Positions 49,454 through 60,500 of a stretch of 64,000 nt of DNA are shown one piece after another (within the stretch, counting starts at the first letter, position 1; the number at the start of each line of letters is the position of its first letter). This stretch comes from Zonotrichia leucophrys gambelii (lineage: Eukaryota; Chordata; Aves; Passeriformes; Passerellidae): the NCBI RefSeq assembly GCF_028769735.1, contig NC_088172.1:89424451-89488450 (forward strand), given 5' to 3'. A program made the translations under genes and the position numbers. The notes beneath the pieces are model-generated. The model saw nothing but the letters and a program-made list of their open reading frames with translations, was not told the DNA's origin and searched no databases.

Positions 49454-50269
49454 GAGTGAGAGATAGGGAAATGCAGAAGTACGTGTGTATTTATAGTCTG
49501 TCTCTGACAGCACAGACAACAGCCTGACAAAACACTTCATTATCTCAAATACAGCCAGCCTTGATGACAGAGTCCTGGGAAGTTAAATAAGCACTTCAGT
49601 GCTCAGTCACAAAAAACTGGGCCTGCTCTGCAAATACATGAGCTCTACCAAAACACACAGGGCATGGTGGTGCTGCTGCCTGGCGTGTGCCAAAATATTT
49701 CAGAGACAGGTTTTCAATGCATCAATGCTTTCATTTCACCCTGCCTTCCAAAACTGGCTCTATGAGGGCAAGCCTGTGTAGTCTGGCAGGAAGGTGGAGG
49801 ACCCTCACTTAGTTAACAAGGATGCGCCCTCTGCTGGCGTAAGAAATTTGGTCAGGATTTGGATTTTGATGCTGAGGCCTCTCAAAGATGTCAGCTGTCA
49901 AATAGGCACAAATGGACTAGACCTGCACAGGTCTACATACAGCACTGACCACAAAACGCTTTCTACAATCATCTTTTACTTGCTGCAGAGCTTGTTTGGC
50001 TTTATTTGGGAAAATACAAGGCAAACCCATAGTTTTTTATACATACCAGAGTCACAATCCCTCTTCCCCATATAGAAAAAAGTGGGGGTATATGGGAAGC
50101 AATAAGAGGCTGCTTCGTGGTGTCTTGAAGCAGCCTCTTGTGTTCTTTGAAGCACAAGATTCCAGGTCACTTTTGCAGCTAACCTCATTCAGATAAGTGT
50201 TGATTGAGCCCAGAGTGACTCCATCTGTCACCTCTGCCAAGCTAAAAATTCCTAAACAGGGACTTTTTT

Positions 50270-51785
50270 CACAGACAGAAATTCCTGTTCTGCATATGAC
50301 TCTCTGTCTCAGCCTTTACTCCAAAGGAAGTCTTACTCAGTAGTCTGACAAGGTCTGTGATAGGGACCAGAGGGTTAGCAGAGCTCTCAGAGACCTTTCC
50401 TAGACATTCCTCACTGATGCCTATTTAGTGGTATTCTCACAAATGAGACTCCACTCCTTCCTTGGTTATCTGTATCAATGCTTCACTATCCCAGCTGCTG
50501 AGTGTTTTTCCTCAATGTCTGAATGGAGAGTTTCCTTTTCTGGGTCTTTCTCAATGAGTTGCTGCTCAAATGACACATCCAGTCTCTGTGCAGGCAGAGC
50601 ACCTGTATGTACCATCTTTTTCAGGTTAAACACTTTAGCCAGAAACATTTTGGTTATGTCATGGTGCATTTTGTCCAAAGCATACCTTTTTGTGATAATT
50701 TAATCTATCACTATATTGTTTGGGGTTTCTAAAACCTGCAGTCCCAGTACATTGTTCTTTTGCTCATGTAAGTCATACTGTTGTAAGGATCTTATTGCTA
50801 TTTGAGGCACTAGTTGCTGATGAAGAAAATAATCCATCAGTTTTCAAATTAAAGACTCCATGTATTCTCTAGCTGTGAAGCATACTTGAATTCAACAAAT
50901 AGATTTTAAAATTATTAGAGACAGAAACTCAAACAGACCTAATAAAACTTCATGGTCCTTGGAACTAAAAGTAAAAATTTACCACTAAAAAGTGATCAAA
51001 AACCTTGTCTAACATTTACAACAGAAAATTTGCCCACCAGGTCTAGGACTCAGAATGAATTGAAGATGCCCTGGATTCCCAGAGCAGAGATGATCTAATG
51101 GGATTTCTGAGTTATGTTTCTGTGAAGGTTCTCTTCTTTCCCCAGAAGTTTTAAAAGGATGTTTGATGGACTGAGGAGCTTGTAGAATCCTCCTGTATAA
51201 TGTATTTTTTGGTCACTAATTCTTTTTGCTTTAAGAAGGCATGAAGAGGATCCCACGGAGTCAGACGAGTAATGACAATCACACCAATGGGGCTACGTGT
51301 CCTTCTACTTTATTAAGCAGCTTTGGCATATTTATCTTTCTCTATACACTGCCTCATGCCACTAATGCTTAATGCTCATTGGTTAAGTGGCTGCATTCAT
51401 ACATGCATGTTAATTACTGACTGGTTGTCATGCTATAAGCATTTTAGCTAAGGTGTGCTAAATTAGCAGTTCCCACAACATGCCTGGCATCGGGCCTCGT
51501 CCTGGCACAATGTTCATTTTTCTTTGTTGTATCTATTTGAGCATGGTACATGGTCTATTTTGTTCCAAGGACAGTACATGGTCTTCAAAATAACTCTGTA
51601 ATCTGCAGGTCAGGGTTGCCCAATTCTTGTAGGAGAATAGCATGCCCTTGTTCTGCCAAGAATCCTTCTACAAAGGTGAATTGTTTCCTTCTCTTCGCTT
51701 TCATTTCTGTGCTTTTATCTTCAGAAAAAGATACATTTTTTTCCTTTTTCCAATTAGATAAACCAAAAATACTGGTCACAGGCAA
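50270..51785 (-). pseudogene. Coding-like remnant, unrecognised, split by an LTR
   Basis: Minus-strand frames look protein-like but are broken. One piece at about 51785-51585 includes KQFTFVEGFLAEQGHAILLQ. After the LTR, a piece at about 50830-50475 includes IAIRSLQQYDLHEQKNN and, beyond a stop, LDKMHHDITKMFLAKVFNLK and FEQQLIEKDPEKE. A third piece, in another frame at about 50415-50275, includes ISEECLGKVSESSANPLV. I see no splice structure. I do not recognise the family. A decayed retrocopy is the simplest reading, but chance open frames are possible. Confidence 0.35.
51242..51481 (-). mobile_element. Short solo LTR
   Basis: The minus strand runs from TGTTGTGGGAACTGC to GGATCCTCTTCA. A poly(A) signal in GCTTAATAAAGTAG is followed by a U5-like part with GTCATTACTCGTCTGACTCC. 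No primer-binding site or polypurine tract adjoins, so it is read as a solo LTR. Confidence 0.6.
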
Positions 51786-54326
51786 CAGTAAGTCTCGAAG
51801 AGTAATTTGGAAGCTAAATTATCCCTTTATTACCTGCCTTGAGGACATAATGCTTCAGACTTGGAGCTATGATTAGAGACCAAGAACAGGATCACAGTTA
51901 GCTCTTCCTTCTGTCCCTACTTTGCTTCCCCCACCTCAGGTCTGAGGAAAGGAAGCCCCCTCTCCAGCTGGAAGGCTTTATGGGGAGCAAAGACAAAAGA
52001 ACCTGCTAGCATTTCACCCCATGCAGGCATCCTTTGTGCAGGTTTCCCTGCTTACCTGCTCCTGCTGACTCAGAGTTTGTGCTGGATCAAGATGACAGGG
52101 CCCCGCACAATAAATTGGTGATATGAGATGACCAGGGATAGGTACTCCTCAATAGAATATCTATATATCCCTATACTAAAAAGTGGCTTAATGAAAACAG
52201 AAAGGGATGGTGAATCCACAATTTCACAAAAACTCATTTTTCTCACTTATCTGTGTGAAAAGCCTTTGGAGGTATGAAATGTAAATCTAAACACAGTGGC
52301 ACCTAGTCAAACACTCCAGAATTTACCATTATGCTACTCAGTGTCAAAACACAAAATAACTTCCATCTAATGTTAGCTGAAGGCAACCACTTTATAACAC
52401 TTCTCTATATTGTTTCTATTTCATCTTTAAAGCTCAGCTGATCCATTTGCTGTTCCACTTTACAAGTCTGGTGCAAACTTGTTCTTTAACGCTGAGGTTT
52501 AGTTTCATTTACCACACACTACTGCAGGGAAATCAGCACTTCATAATCCCCCCAGACAGAAACATGCTGATGTAGCTGAGTCATTCATGTGAGGCAAAAT
52601 GGTCCTTAAAAACACAGTAGCTGTGGCGGGTGCAAGGGAGTATGGACTGTGGATGTGAGTCTTCTTTGTCCAGCCATTCCTAAAGAGCAGCACCAGGCAT
52701 AAGAGAGAGGAGGAGCTGCATTTCTTTTACCTCTCCACAAAGGGGAGGAAGAGCTTTGTCAGAAAGAGAAGATAACCTGCAGTGTGGAAATCTGCTATAA
52801 CTTACTATGTCCTCTCCATTTCTGTCTCAAGTACATAAAAGTGCATGATGTCAGATGAGCAGAATTTGTCACAATATCACCATCTGCAGCAGAACTGAAT
52901 ATGTTAGCTCAGTTTACTCTTCTTGTACAGGAGAGCACTCTGCTGTATTTCTTCAGAAATTTCTTCTTTATTTCTGCTACTTCAGAATAGAAATTCCTGC
53001 AAACACTGGGAAAAAAGATCAACCACATTTATCTAAGCAAGTGGGACTAAGACGTGTTTATACCAAAAACTGGAACCATACAGCAGCTGCAAGGAAGGCA
53101 AAAATCTCAGTTACACCCGCTCCATTGCTCCACAAGCCCTTGCAGAGATGGTTCTAACATGTTTGCTGCACTGTAAATGCCACAAACCCACCTAATCTGC
53201 AGCAAAACACATGACCTATCCATAAGTATATGTCACTACAACAAATCAAACTGCATTTGCAGGGGAAATTATAACAAATGTTATATGTTCAAAATTATTG
53301 TCTCTATGGGAAAGACGATACACTCAAGTGATTTCCAAACAAGATAAAGACTGTCCAGCTGATTTTTCAGTAAAAGAACACTTCTAATTCTGCACAGAGG
53401 TAGAGGGCTCAAAAGAATCAAAGTTTTAAATTGAGAGCCGGCAGGTGCAAGCCTTAGCACAATTCCCTACATCCAGAATCACACATATGGCTATTTTTAG
53501 AGCATGAGAGATTGTGGCTTTGCATGCCCTTCTTGAAAAGAAACCCCAAACCACAACATTTCCAAATTTAGCACTGTGTTAAGAAATTAATCAAAGAGGG
53601 GCAAGCATAAAAAGGCTAATACAGGTATCACATGGCACCTTAGAATCTAAATGCTGTGGTTTGGCCATCTTAAATGAACCATCTTGTTGTGCCTCGAGGT
53701 ACATTTTATATATTTAATGTTTGTTGAGCTTTGCAGCAGGATTAGAGCATTATTGAGAAGGTCTGCATAAATGTTAATACTTGAAAGCTTATGCAGTTGA
53801 CATATCATGCCTAGAGAGATCATATTGAGTAGGTGCAATCAAGAGACTGAACACATCTCTCCAGAATGTTTTCTAGATAATTCAGACCTGCTTAAAGCAT
53901 AGGTCATGGTTCATCTGCATGTTATTTCTTAGCTTTCATCGAACACATCCACCCTCACGTCTCCCCTACAGTAGCTCCCCATCAGTAATACATGCGGGTT
54001 ATGCTGGTGCAGCAGGGAAGGTCTATGCATAACAAAGAGGTCTTGGAGGATGCAGCTTGTATGTAGCTCACACATCTTGCAGGATGTATGAGACTTTCAT
54101 AGTCTTAGGAAGAAAAAGATGTATAGAACTGCTGGGTACAACTCCCTTCAAAAGCACTGAGGCATTTGCCAGGGCACAGGTGAGTGAGTGCTCCAATCTT
54201 CATACCCAAGGGAAGGGAGTTAGCTTAATGCACCTTGCTGACTCCATAGAACAGACTGGGAAGCCTCAGCTGCCAGGGGAATGAAAAGTAGATTTGAAGG
54301 ACTGAAAAAAACCAAACCAAACCACG

Positions 54327-54391
54327 GACACACACACACACACACACACAAAACCCAAACAACACCCTCAAAACAAACAAACAAACAAACA
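54327..54391 (+). repeat. CA microsatellite followed by AAAC repeat
   Basis: About 12 CA units at 54328-54351, then AACAAACAAACAAAC at about 54374-54391. A likely polymorphic marker between PLEK and CNRIP1. Confidence 0.9.
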
Positions 54392-56482
54392 AATAGAAAA
54401 ACAGTTTTGCAGTTTAGAAAGACATTAAATATTGTAGCCCACCCTTCAAATGTAGGTGTAGAGAACAGAGGAATTGACACAACTTTATCTTTTTGTTCCC
54501 AGAAGCAAATTGCTGCTGTGGCTTAGAGAAATAGGACTTTGTCCTAAGTCTATGATTATTTATTTAGCTTTGAATCTTGTAAATGTCAGCATGTTTACTC
54601 TGTGCTCTGGGAAAAACCACACCGACTCTTCTTCCTTCAGATGTTTTGCTCCCTACAGAATATCAAGCAATTAACATCAGGTAATGTAGCAGCCTGAGAT
54701 CTGGGACCCATAGAAAATCCCCATGGGGACTGGAAGGGCTTGGTTTCTCTAGCCAGGGCCCATTCAAGCACCTTCATCCTTGGGCTGAGGTCAAGCCAGG
54801 TACTCAACATTCAGGGTGAGGTCAAGGGCATCCATGGCTGGAGACATCAGTGGCGGAGCCGGAGAACAGCCGTCCTAAGCATAATTCAGGAAGGGCATGG
54901 GAACCAAAACTAAACATGGGCAGCCTCAGGTGATGCTGGTCAGGGCCATTAAGGTGGGCAGCAACAAAGCTAATCTCCCAGAAGGACTTAGCAAAGGCAA
55001 CCCCTTCCCTTGATCTATACTGGTAAAGGGCATCTGGTGGGATCAAATAAGTAAATGTATTAACACAAGTGAAATTATTAGATCAATGAAAAGAAGGCCA
55101 TTGTCTAAATTAATAATTTCTTCTTCAGAAATGTTCTACTCTCACCATGTTACACTTGCATATGGTAAGACTGTTACTATGCATAAACATTCTGTAATAT
55201 GGTGCTTTTTTAGTTATCTCTCATGTTTGCCTAATACTGGTCAGGGATAAAGTCCCAGTCTGAGCTGTGTCCATAGAAAGACAATCATTCAGGCAGAAAT
55301 AATGAGGGAAAAAAACCCTTCATTATAGATCTGACCTCTCATGTACTTAGGAAGCTAATTGCAATCAATGACTTCAGCTACACACAATTTACTACAACAT
55401 GTCATGTCTGGCCCATGAAGCAAATAAATCTGATCCCTGGCCATTACTCTTCACACACCACTTTAAGTGGTAGTATCACATTCTCCACAGGTTAGGCCTC
55501 TGTGATTTCATATAGGATTACATTTGAAGTTACAGAAAGGGAATTTACTGCCAGCAAAACTTCCAACAAGCTACCAAATGCAGCAATTTCTGCAGAATGC
55601 AATGCAAAATGAGATTTTTCTTGCAGTGATGAAAAGAGATAAGGAGAAATGCACCAGGAGTGGGTGTTCTTCGTTTATTTTTGGTTTGTTTAGTATTTTT
55701 GCAGAGATACACGGTTCTGAGAAGCAGGGATCATATCCTGCCCCTGTATTTGTGAAAACCTGAATGGCAGAACACATTATGAAGGTTGTGTTTAGCTGGA
55801 CACTAAGCAAGGGATATTCAGTAGGATTTTGGGGTTTTGGTTTTTTTTTTTCCCCCAGAGGTTTTCAGCAGAATGTATTATTTTGCTTAAAGTTCCTAAT
55901 AAAATTAAATCACTGAAACTTGCATGCATAAGAAAATGCAGCTGGGCCATGCTGTATCTACAATTTGGCTTTGTTCACATTGCACATGTACATCCCAGCC
56001 TTACAGAAACAAAGAACAGGTTAGTCCAGTGCATCATGGACCTATGAAATTCGTGTAACAAAACCATTAACTCTGCCATAATGTCCAAGCAAAAAATATA
56101 TTTGTGGCCCAAAGCTTGTGTCAGATATAAGGGTGCTACAGTTTTAACAGCAAACAAGAACAAATAAAAAAGAATGGAAAATAGGCACAAACCTGCCTGG
56201 GTTAAAAGTAATCTCTTTAGAGATGGGAATGAGACAGGCTGAGTTGGATTATGGTACATTGTTCAGTTTCAAGGATCTTTGTTCAAGAACAAAGAGCACC
56301 AGCCATATGTAGAGAGTAGTATTAGACTTCAAGACAAGACATTCTGATCTTATAGTGCAGTTGCAGAGTTGGGTGGTTTTTTTCTATTTAAATAAGAGGA
56401 TTGCAATGAAGTGATTAAAATAATCCCAAGAGAAACCTTGGCCTGCTGATGTTGACTGTTGACCTCAGGGAGCAAGACAGTG

Positions 56483-56550
56483 ACCCTCAGTCCAGGCATG
56501 GTGACTCTGACAGTCAAGAAAGCCACCCTCAGTCCAGGCACGGTAACTCA
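56483..56550 (+). repeat. 42-bp imperfect direct duplication
   Basis: ACCCTCAGTCCAGGCA followed by an imperfect GGTGACTC occurs at 56483 and again at 56525, spaced by 42 bases. Confidence 0.7.
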
Positions 56551-56723
56551 ACAAAACCTTTTCCTGCACCGGGAGAGAGAAGAACCAGAAAACCACGTCT
56601 TTGCTGCCCTCCCTCCCCTCTCTCTTGGGCAGCTTTGGCTCCTCCGTGCCGCTGCACAGATGTTTCAGCCCACCCCAGAGGGCTCGATCAACCCTCGGGA
56701 GGCCTTTCCCTGGTGGGAGATCG

Positions 56724-56859
56724 GAGGGTAGTTTGGGGGGTTCTCCCCAGGCGAGGGGGTCGAGGGTGGTTGGGGGGCTCCCCCAGGTGAGGGGTCGGGG
56801 GTGGTTTGGGGGCTCCCTCACGTGAGGGGTCGGGGGTGGTTTGGGGGTTCCCCTCGGCC
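56724..56859 (+). repeat. G-rich minisatellite, about 4 copies of a 35-bp unit
   Basis: Four imperfect units start near 56724, 56762, 56797 and 56832. Each has the form GGGTGGTTTGGGGG, then CTCCC, then GTGAGGGGTCG. Runs of 4-6 G recur every 10-15 bases, so the plus strand could form G-quadruplexes. Long open frames here are repeat artefacts. Confidence 0.85.
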
Positions 56860-57048
56860 GGGACCCCACGGAGGAGCCCGTGGGCCGCTCCCTGCCCTTG
56901 CCGCTGTCCGCGCCCGTGGTGCTGAACCCGCGGAGCCCGGCCCAGGCCGTCTCGTTTCCTCCGGGACGAGCTGTGGGATTAAGGCTGCAGTAATTGGGGC
57001 CGGATTAACTCCCTGGAAACCGGCAGCAATCTGAGCAGCTGCAAATGT

Positions 57049-57068
57049 CCCCATATCAGGATATGGGG
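57049..57068. promoter_or_regulatory. Inverted repeat with CArG-like halves upstream of CNRIP1
   Basis: CCCCATATC, a two-base gap, then GATATGGGG: nine-base perfect arms. CCATATCAGG inside is one base from an SRF CArG box. It overlaps the GC box by four bases and lies about 260-280 bases upstream of the start codon. Confidence 0.45.
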
Positions 57069-57328
57069 CGGGGTGATGAAGTGGAGGCGGGGGGGAAGAA
57101 GAGGGGGAAAGACATCAACCGCCAGATGCTACGCCGTGATTAATGGGAGGGAATAAATAATCAAGTATCTCATCCGCTGCTTTTGGGAAGGGCTGGGTTG
57201 GCTGGGATCCGGCAGCCCCTCCTCTTCCTTCTCCCTCCTCCTCTTCCTCTCCCTCGCTCCCGGCCAGCCGCCTTTTCCCGGAGGGGCGAGACGCGCGCAG
57301 AGCCCACAGGCCCCTCTGGCCGCAAGCG

Positions 57329-57507
57329 ATGGGCGACATCCCCGGCCTCGTGAAAATCAGCGTCTCCCTCAAAATCCAGCCCAACGACGGCGCCGTGTAT
57401 TTCAAGGTGGACGGGCAGCGCTTCGGTCAGAACCGCACCATCAAGCTGCTGACCGGGGCCAAGTACAAGATCGAGGTGTCCCTCCGACCCGGTACCGTCC
57501 AGGCCAC
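57329..57507 (+). CDS. CNRIP1: CNRIP1 exon 1
   Basis: Fifty-nine codons plus two bases, with donor GTAAGT directly after GTCCAGGCCAC. GC-rich, unlike the other exons, as expected at a CpG promoter. Confidence 0.96.
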
Positions 57508-60500
57508 GTAAGTGCGGCCGTCCTCCTCAGGGCGGCTCCCCCGGCCCTCCTCTCCCTCCCTGCTGCTTTATTTTTAGACGTTTAATGTTTTTTCCTGGCA
57601 GGCTGTCAGCGCGGGGTTCCCGTGATTTCTCCCTCCCCGCCCTTTTACTTGGGTGGCCCCGTTTCTGGCTCCCTCGCCAGCTGTTCCCTGTGCTCCGCCT
57701 GGCTGGCCTGAGGGCGGCCACCTTTGGGAATCGCTGCCTTCCCTCTCCCTCCCCACTTTCTAACGGAGATTTTTCAAGCCCAGCTCCTTTTCTCCTTCCT
57801 TCCCCGCGGCTTTCGCTGGAGGAAGAAGCCCCTCCTACACAATGCCCAAGCCTCGCTGCGGCGTGGCAAAGCAGAGACAGGGACCAGATGGGGAACCAGC
57901 TCTGTGTGGAGGGGCGGCCCCGCCGAAGAGATTCAACTAACCTCTCCCGATCCATTCGAAATCAGATCCCGCCTGCCACTCCTTTCTACTCCTTCCCTGG
58001 GTGACTGCAGAGCCCTGGCATATTTCAGGAGCCCCAATGAGTCAGCAGCACATGCAGGTCTGCTAAAATGCCTGAAGCTTTTTCCCAGTACAGAGGCTAC
58101 CAAGCTGCAAACCCACGTGCTGGCTTCAAACTGCCAAGGAAGGGGGAATTCAGGGCTGTGAAAGGCTGGATCCTGTCTTTTTGTAGGACCATGGGCATCG
58201 GCGGTGTTAATGTCCCACTGGAAGAAAAATCCCGTGATGCACAAGTGGCCTCTTACACAGGGATCTATGACACCGAGGGGGTGCCCCATACCAAAAGTGG
58301 GGAGAGACAGCCCATCCAAGTGAACATGCAGGTATGTGGTTCTCCAAGCCTGGCATGAGAGGATGAGGGAGGGCAGCAGGGGGTTGACTCCCAGAGAGAG
58401 TGTGGTGAAATGTTCCAGGGCAAAGTCTGGTTGCAGCCGCTGCCTTCCTCTTTGCTTTGTGTCACTAAGGTTGCTGGCCAGAACATAGCTGGAAAAGACA
58501 AATCCTGCTGCCTTCTCTCCCAAGCAAACAACAAGGGCCGGGAGGAAGTATAAGGTTTTCTAGAGACCTGCAAAACCCTTTGGGATGCTGCAGCAGAAAG
58601 AATTGTGTGCTGAACATCCCACCCCTTCTATAGCACATACTATACATATCAGGCAGCTTCCACTGAGGTTCTTGGCTAGAGGTCCAATCCCTTGGCATAC
58701 AGGGACCCTCTTTTCCCTGGCAGCACCATTTTTTTTGGCACAGAGCATGTCCCAAGCACAAGGGGTGACTGCTCTCCCCTTCAATCTGTCACCTTCAGCA
58801 TGCCTGAGGACTTGCTAGAGACTAGAACCATGCAGAAGAACACCCAAGGCTGTCTTCTCTCTTTTCCCATATGTTTCCATTATCTGCACCCACAAACCTA
58901 AATTCATATTTAAGTGGCTCCTCACCCCAGTCTTAAAGAGAGACTCCATGGCCCCACAGTGAGATGACAAAAGCTCCAGCCCACAAGGCCGCAGAGCTAA
59001 CAGAAAACATGAAGACAGACAGATTTCCACAGCACTCTTTGGGTGGTATGCTCAGTTTTGGCAGTTTTGTTTCTTCTCCTGATTATAGCTGTGAGGGATT
59101 CCTGCTGTTTATTCCATGTCTTCTCTACCAAAAAAAGGAATCAAGGCAGTAAGCCATCTTCATCTGAAGCTCTCTTAAGAGTCTGTTCCAGCTTAAACAA
59201 GTGCACCAAATTTCAGAATTTTATGACGTTTGCTTACTGCACAGAAGATTTCATATTGCTCTTCAGTATTTCTTTTCTGGAATCATAGTTCAGTATGGTA
59301 ATCCTCTTCTGAATAAGAACTGTAACATCTCCATTTGGTGTTTCTAATAATTACAATGTGCCTAACTTAATTTTGGAGATTGACATCACATTACTATTTC
59401 ACAATAGTAGGTTATTAAGACTAATATGGAGTATTATGTTAATCACTTTTATATACAGCCACCACCCTGGAAAACCAAACATAGTATTATTTCACAAAAA
59501 ACTGAACATAGCTGCTGGATGCTACTGTTGATCATTGTAGTTATATTTCACCTTGCACCAGGAGGAGAAAGGCCAGCATTCCCAAAAAAACATCTGCTTT
59601 GATTCAGGCATCCCTGTTTTGCTGGTTACCTTTACCCTTAAGTGCAGCACTGATGTGAACTCTGAAAATCTAGAAATTTAACTTTTCCTTTGGAGAAAAC
59701 CAAGTCAAATCAAAGATAAAATGTAAGGAGGTTCTGACTTTCAGTGACAAGCTCTGACATGGTTTGTTGCAGCATCAGAATGAGAAGCCACAATATTTGC
59801 CCAAAGAGCTGCTTTTACAGATCAGATCCTGGGATATTAACCATGAAGCTAATAGGATTTTCAAGCATTAAGCAAGTCCTTAATTCCTTTTAGGAACTGA
59901 TCTTGATAGATAGGTTCATCAGTACAGACTTAGATACCCACAAATCATACTTTTAAGTATTAAATATAGACAACTCAACAGGGATTTATATGTTTAACTC
60001 ATCATTTAGTGCTTAGCTAAGTGGAGCTGTAATAGATTTAGGGAACAAATCAGTCTGAAAACTGCTTTGGATACCTACTTCCTGAACCTTCAAAACTGAG
60101 CTTATTGCAGACAGCTTTAGATTTTCCTATTTCCCTCAACTATGAGGAACTTCAGCCTCCACTTCCTTTTCTAAGACAGAATCCTGATGCATCCTATGGT
60201 GATAAGGACACTATTTTAGGCATAAAAACTGAATTCACATTAGAAATACATTGTGAGATCAGTCCTGCAGTCAAAAACAAGTCTGATATTGCCAATCTAG
60301 TGTCTGAATAACTTAAGGTCCATTAAGATCCATAAGAACTTCTTTCCTATCTGCTTTGAAACTTTTAACAATTAATTCTTTGTGTTGCTGCTTTAACTGG
60401 CTAGTAGACATCTGACCCATGACAGCCAGAGTTTATACATGTTGAACAGCAATCCTGTTTCTGAATTCCAGAATCTGATTATATGTTTCTGTTACCTGGT

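Larger units (their letters stand above)
49454..56482. other. PLEK-CNRIP1 head-to-head spacer
   Basis: Holds the broken coding-like remnant and LTR at 50.3-51.8 kb and a CA microsatellite at 54.3 kb. Otherwise nothing identifiable is seen from 51.9 to 54.3 kb or from 54.4 to 56.4 kb. The somewhat GC-richer stretch at 54.70-55.05 kb has no family I recognise. Confidence 0.55.
56600..57328 (+). promoter_or_regulatory. GC-rich CNRIP1 promoter region
   Basis: GC-rich stretch upstream of the CNRIP1 ATG. It holds a GGGGCGGGG GC box (57065-57073), a palindrome with CArG-like halves (57049-57068), purine-rich tracts and pyrimidine-rich CTCCTCTTCC tracts near 57219-57255. No TATA box is apparent. The transcription start cannot be placed. 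Confidence 0.55.

Noticed and set aside
56465..56869. Pro-rich minus-strand frame of 134 codons
   Set aside because: Produced by the G-rich minisatellite.
57933..58523. 196-codon minus-strand open frame
   Set aside because: Antisense to CNRIP1 exon 2 and its flanks, with no known domain.
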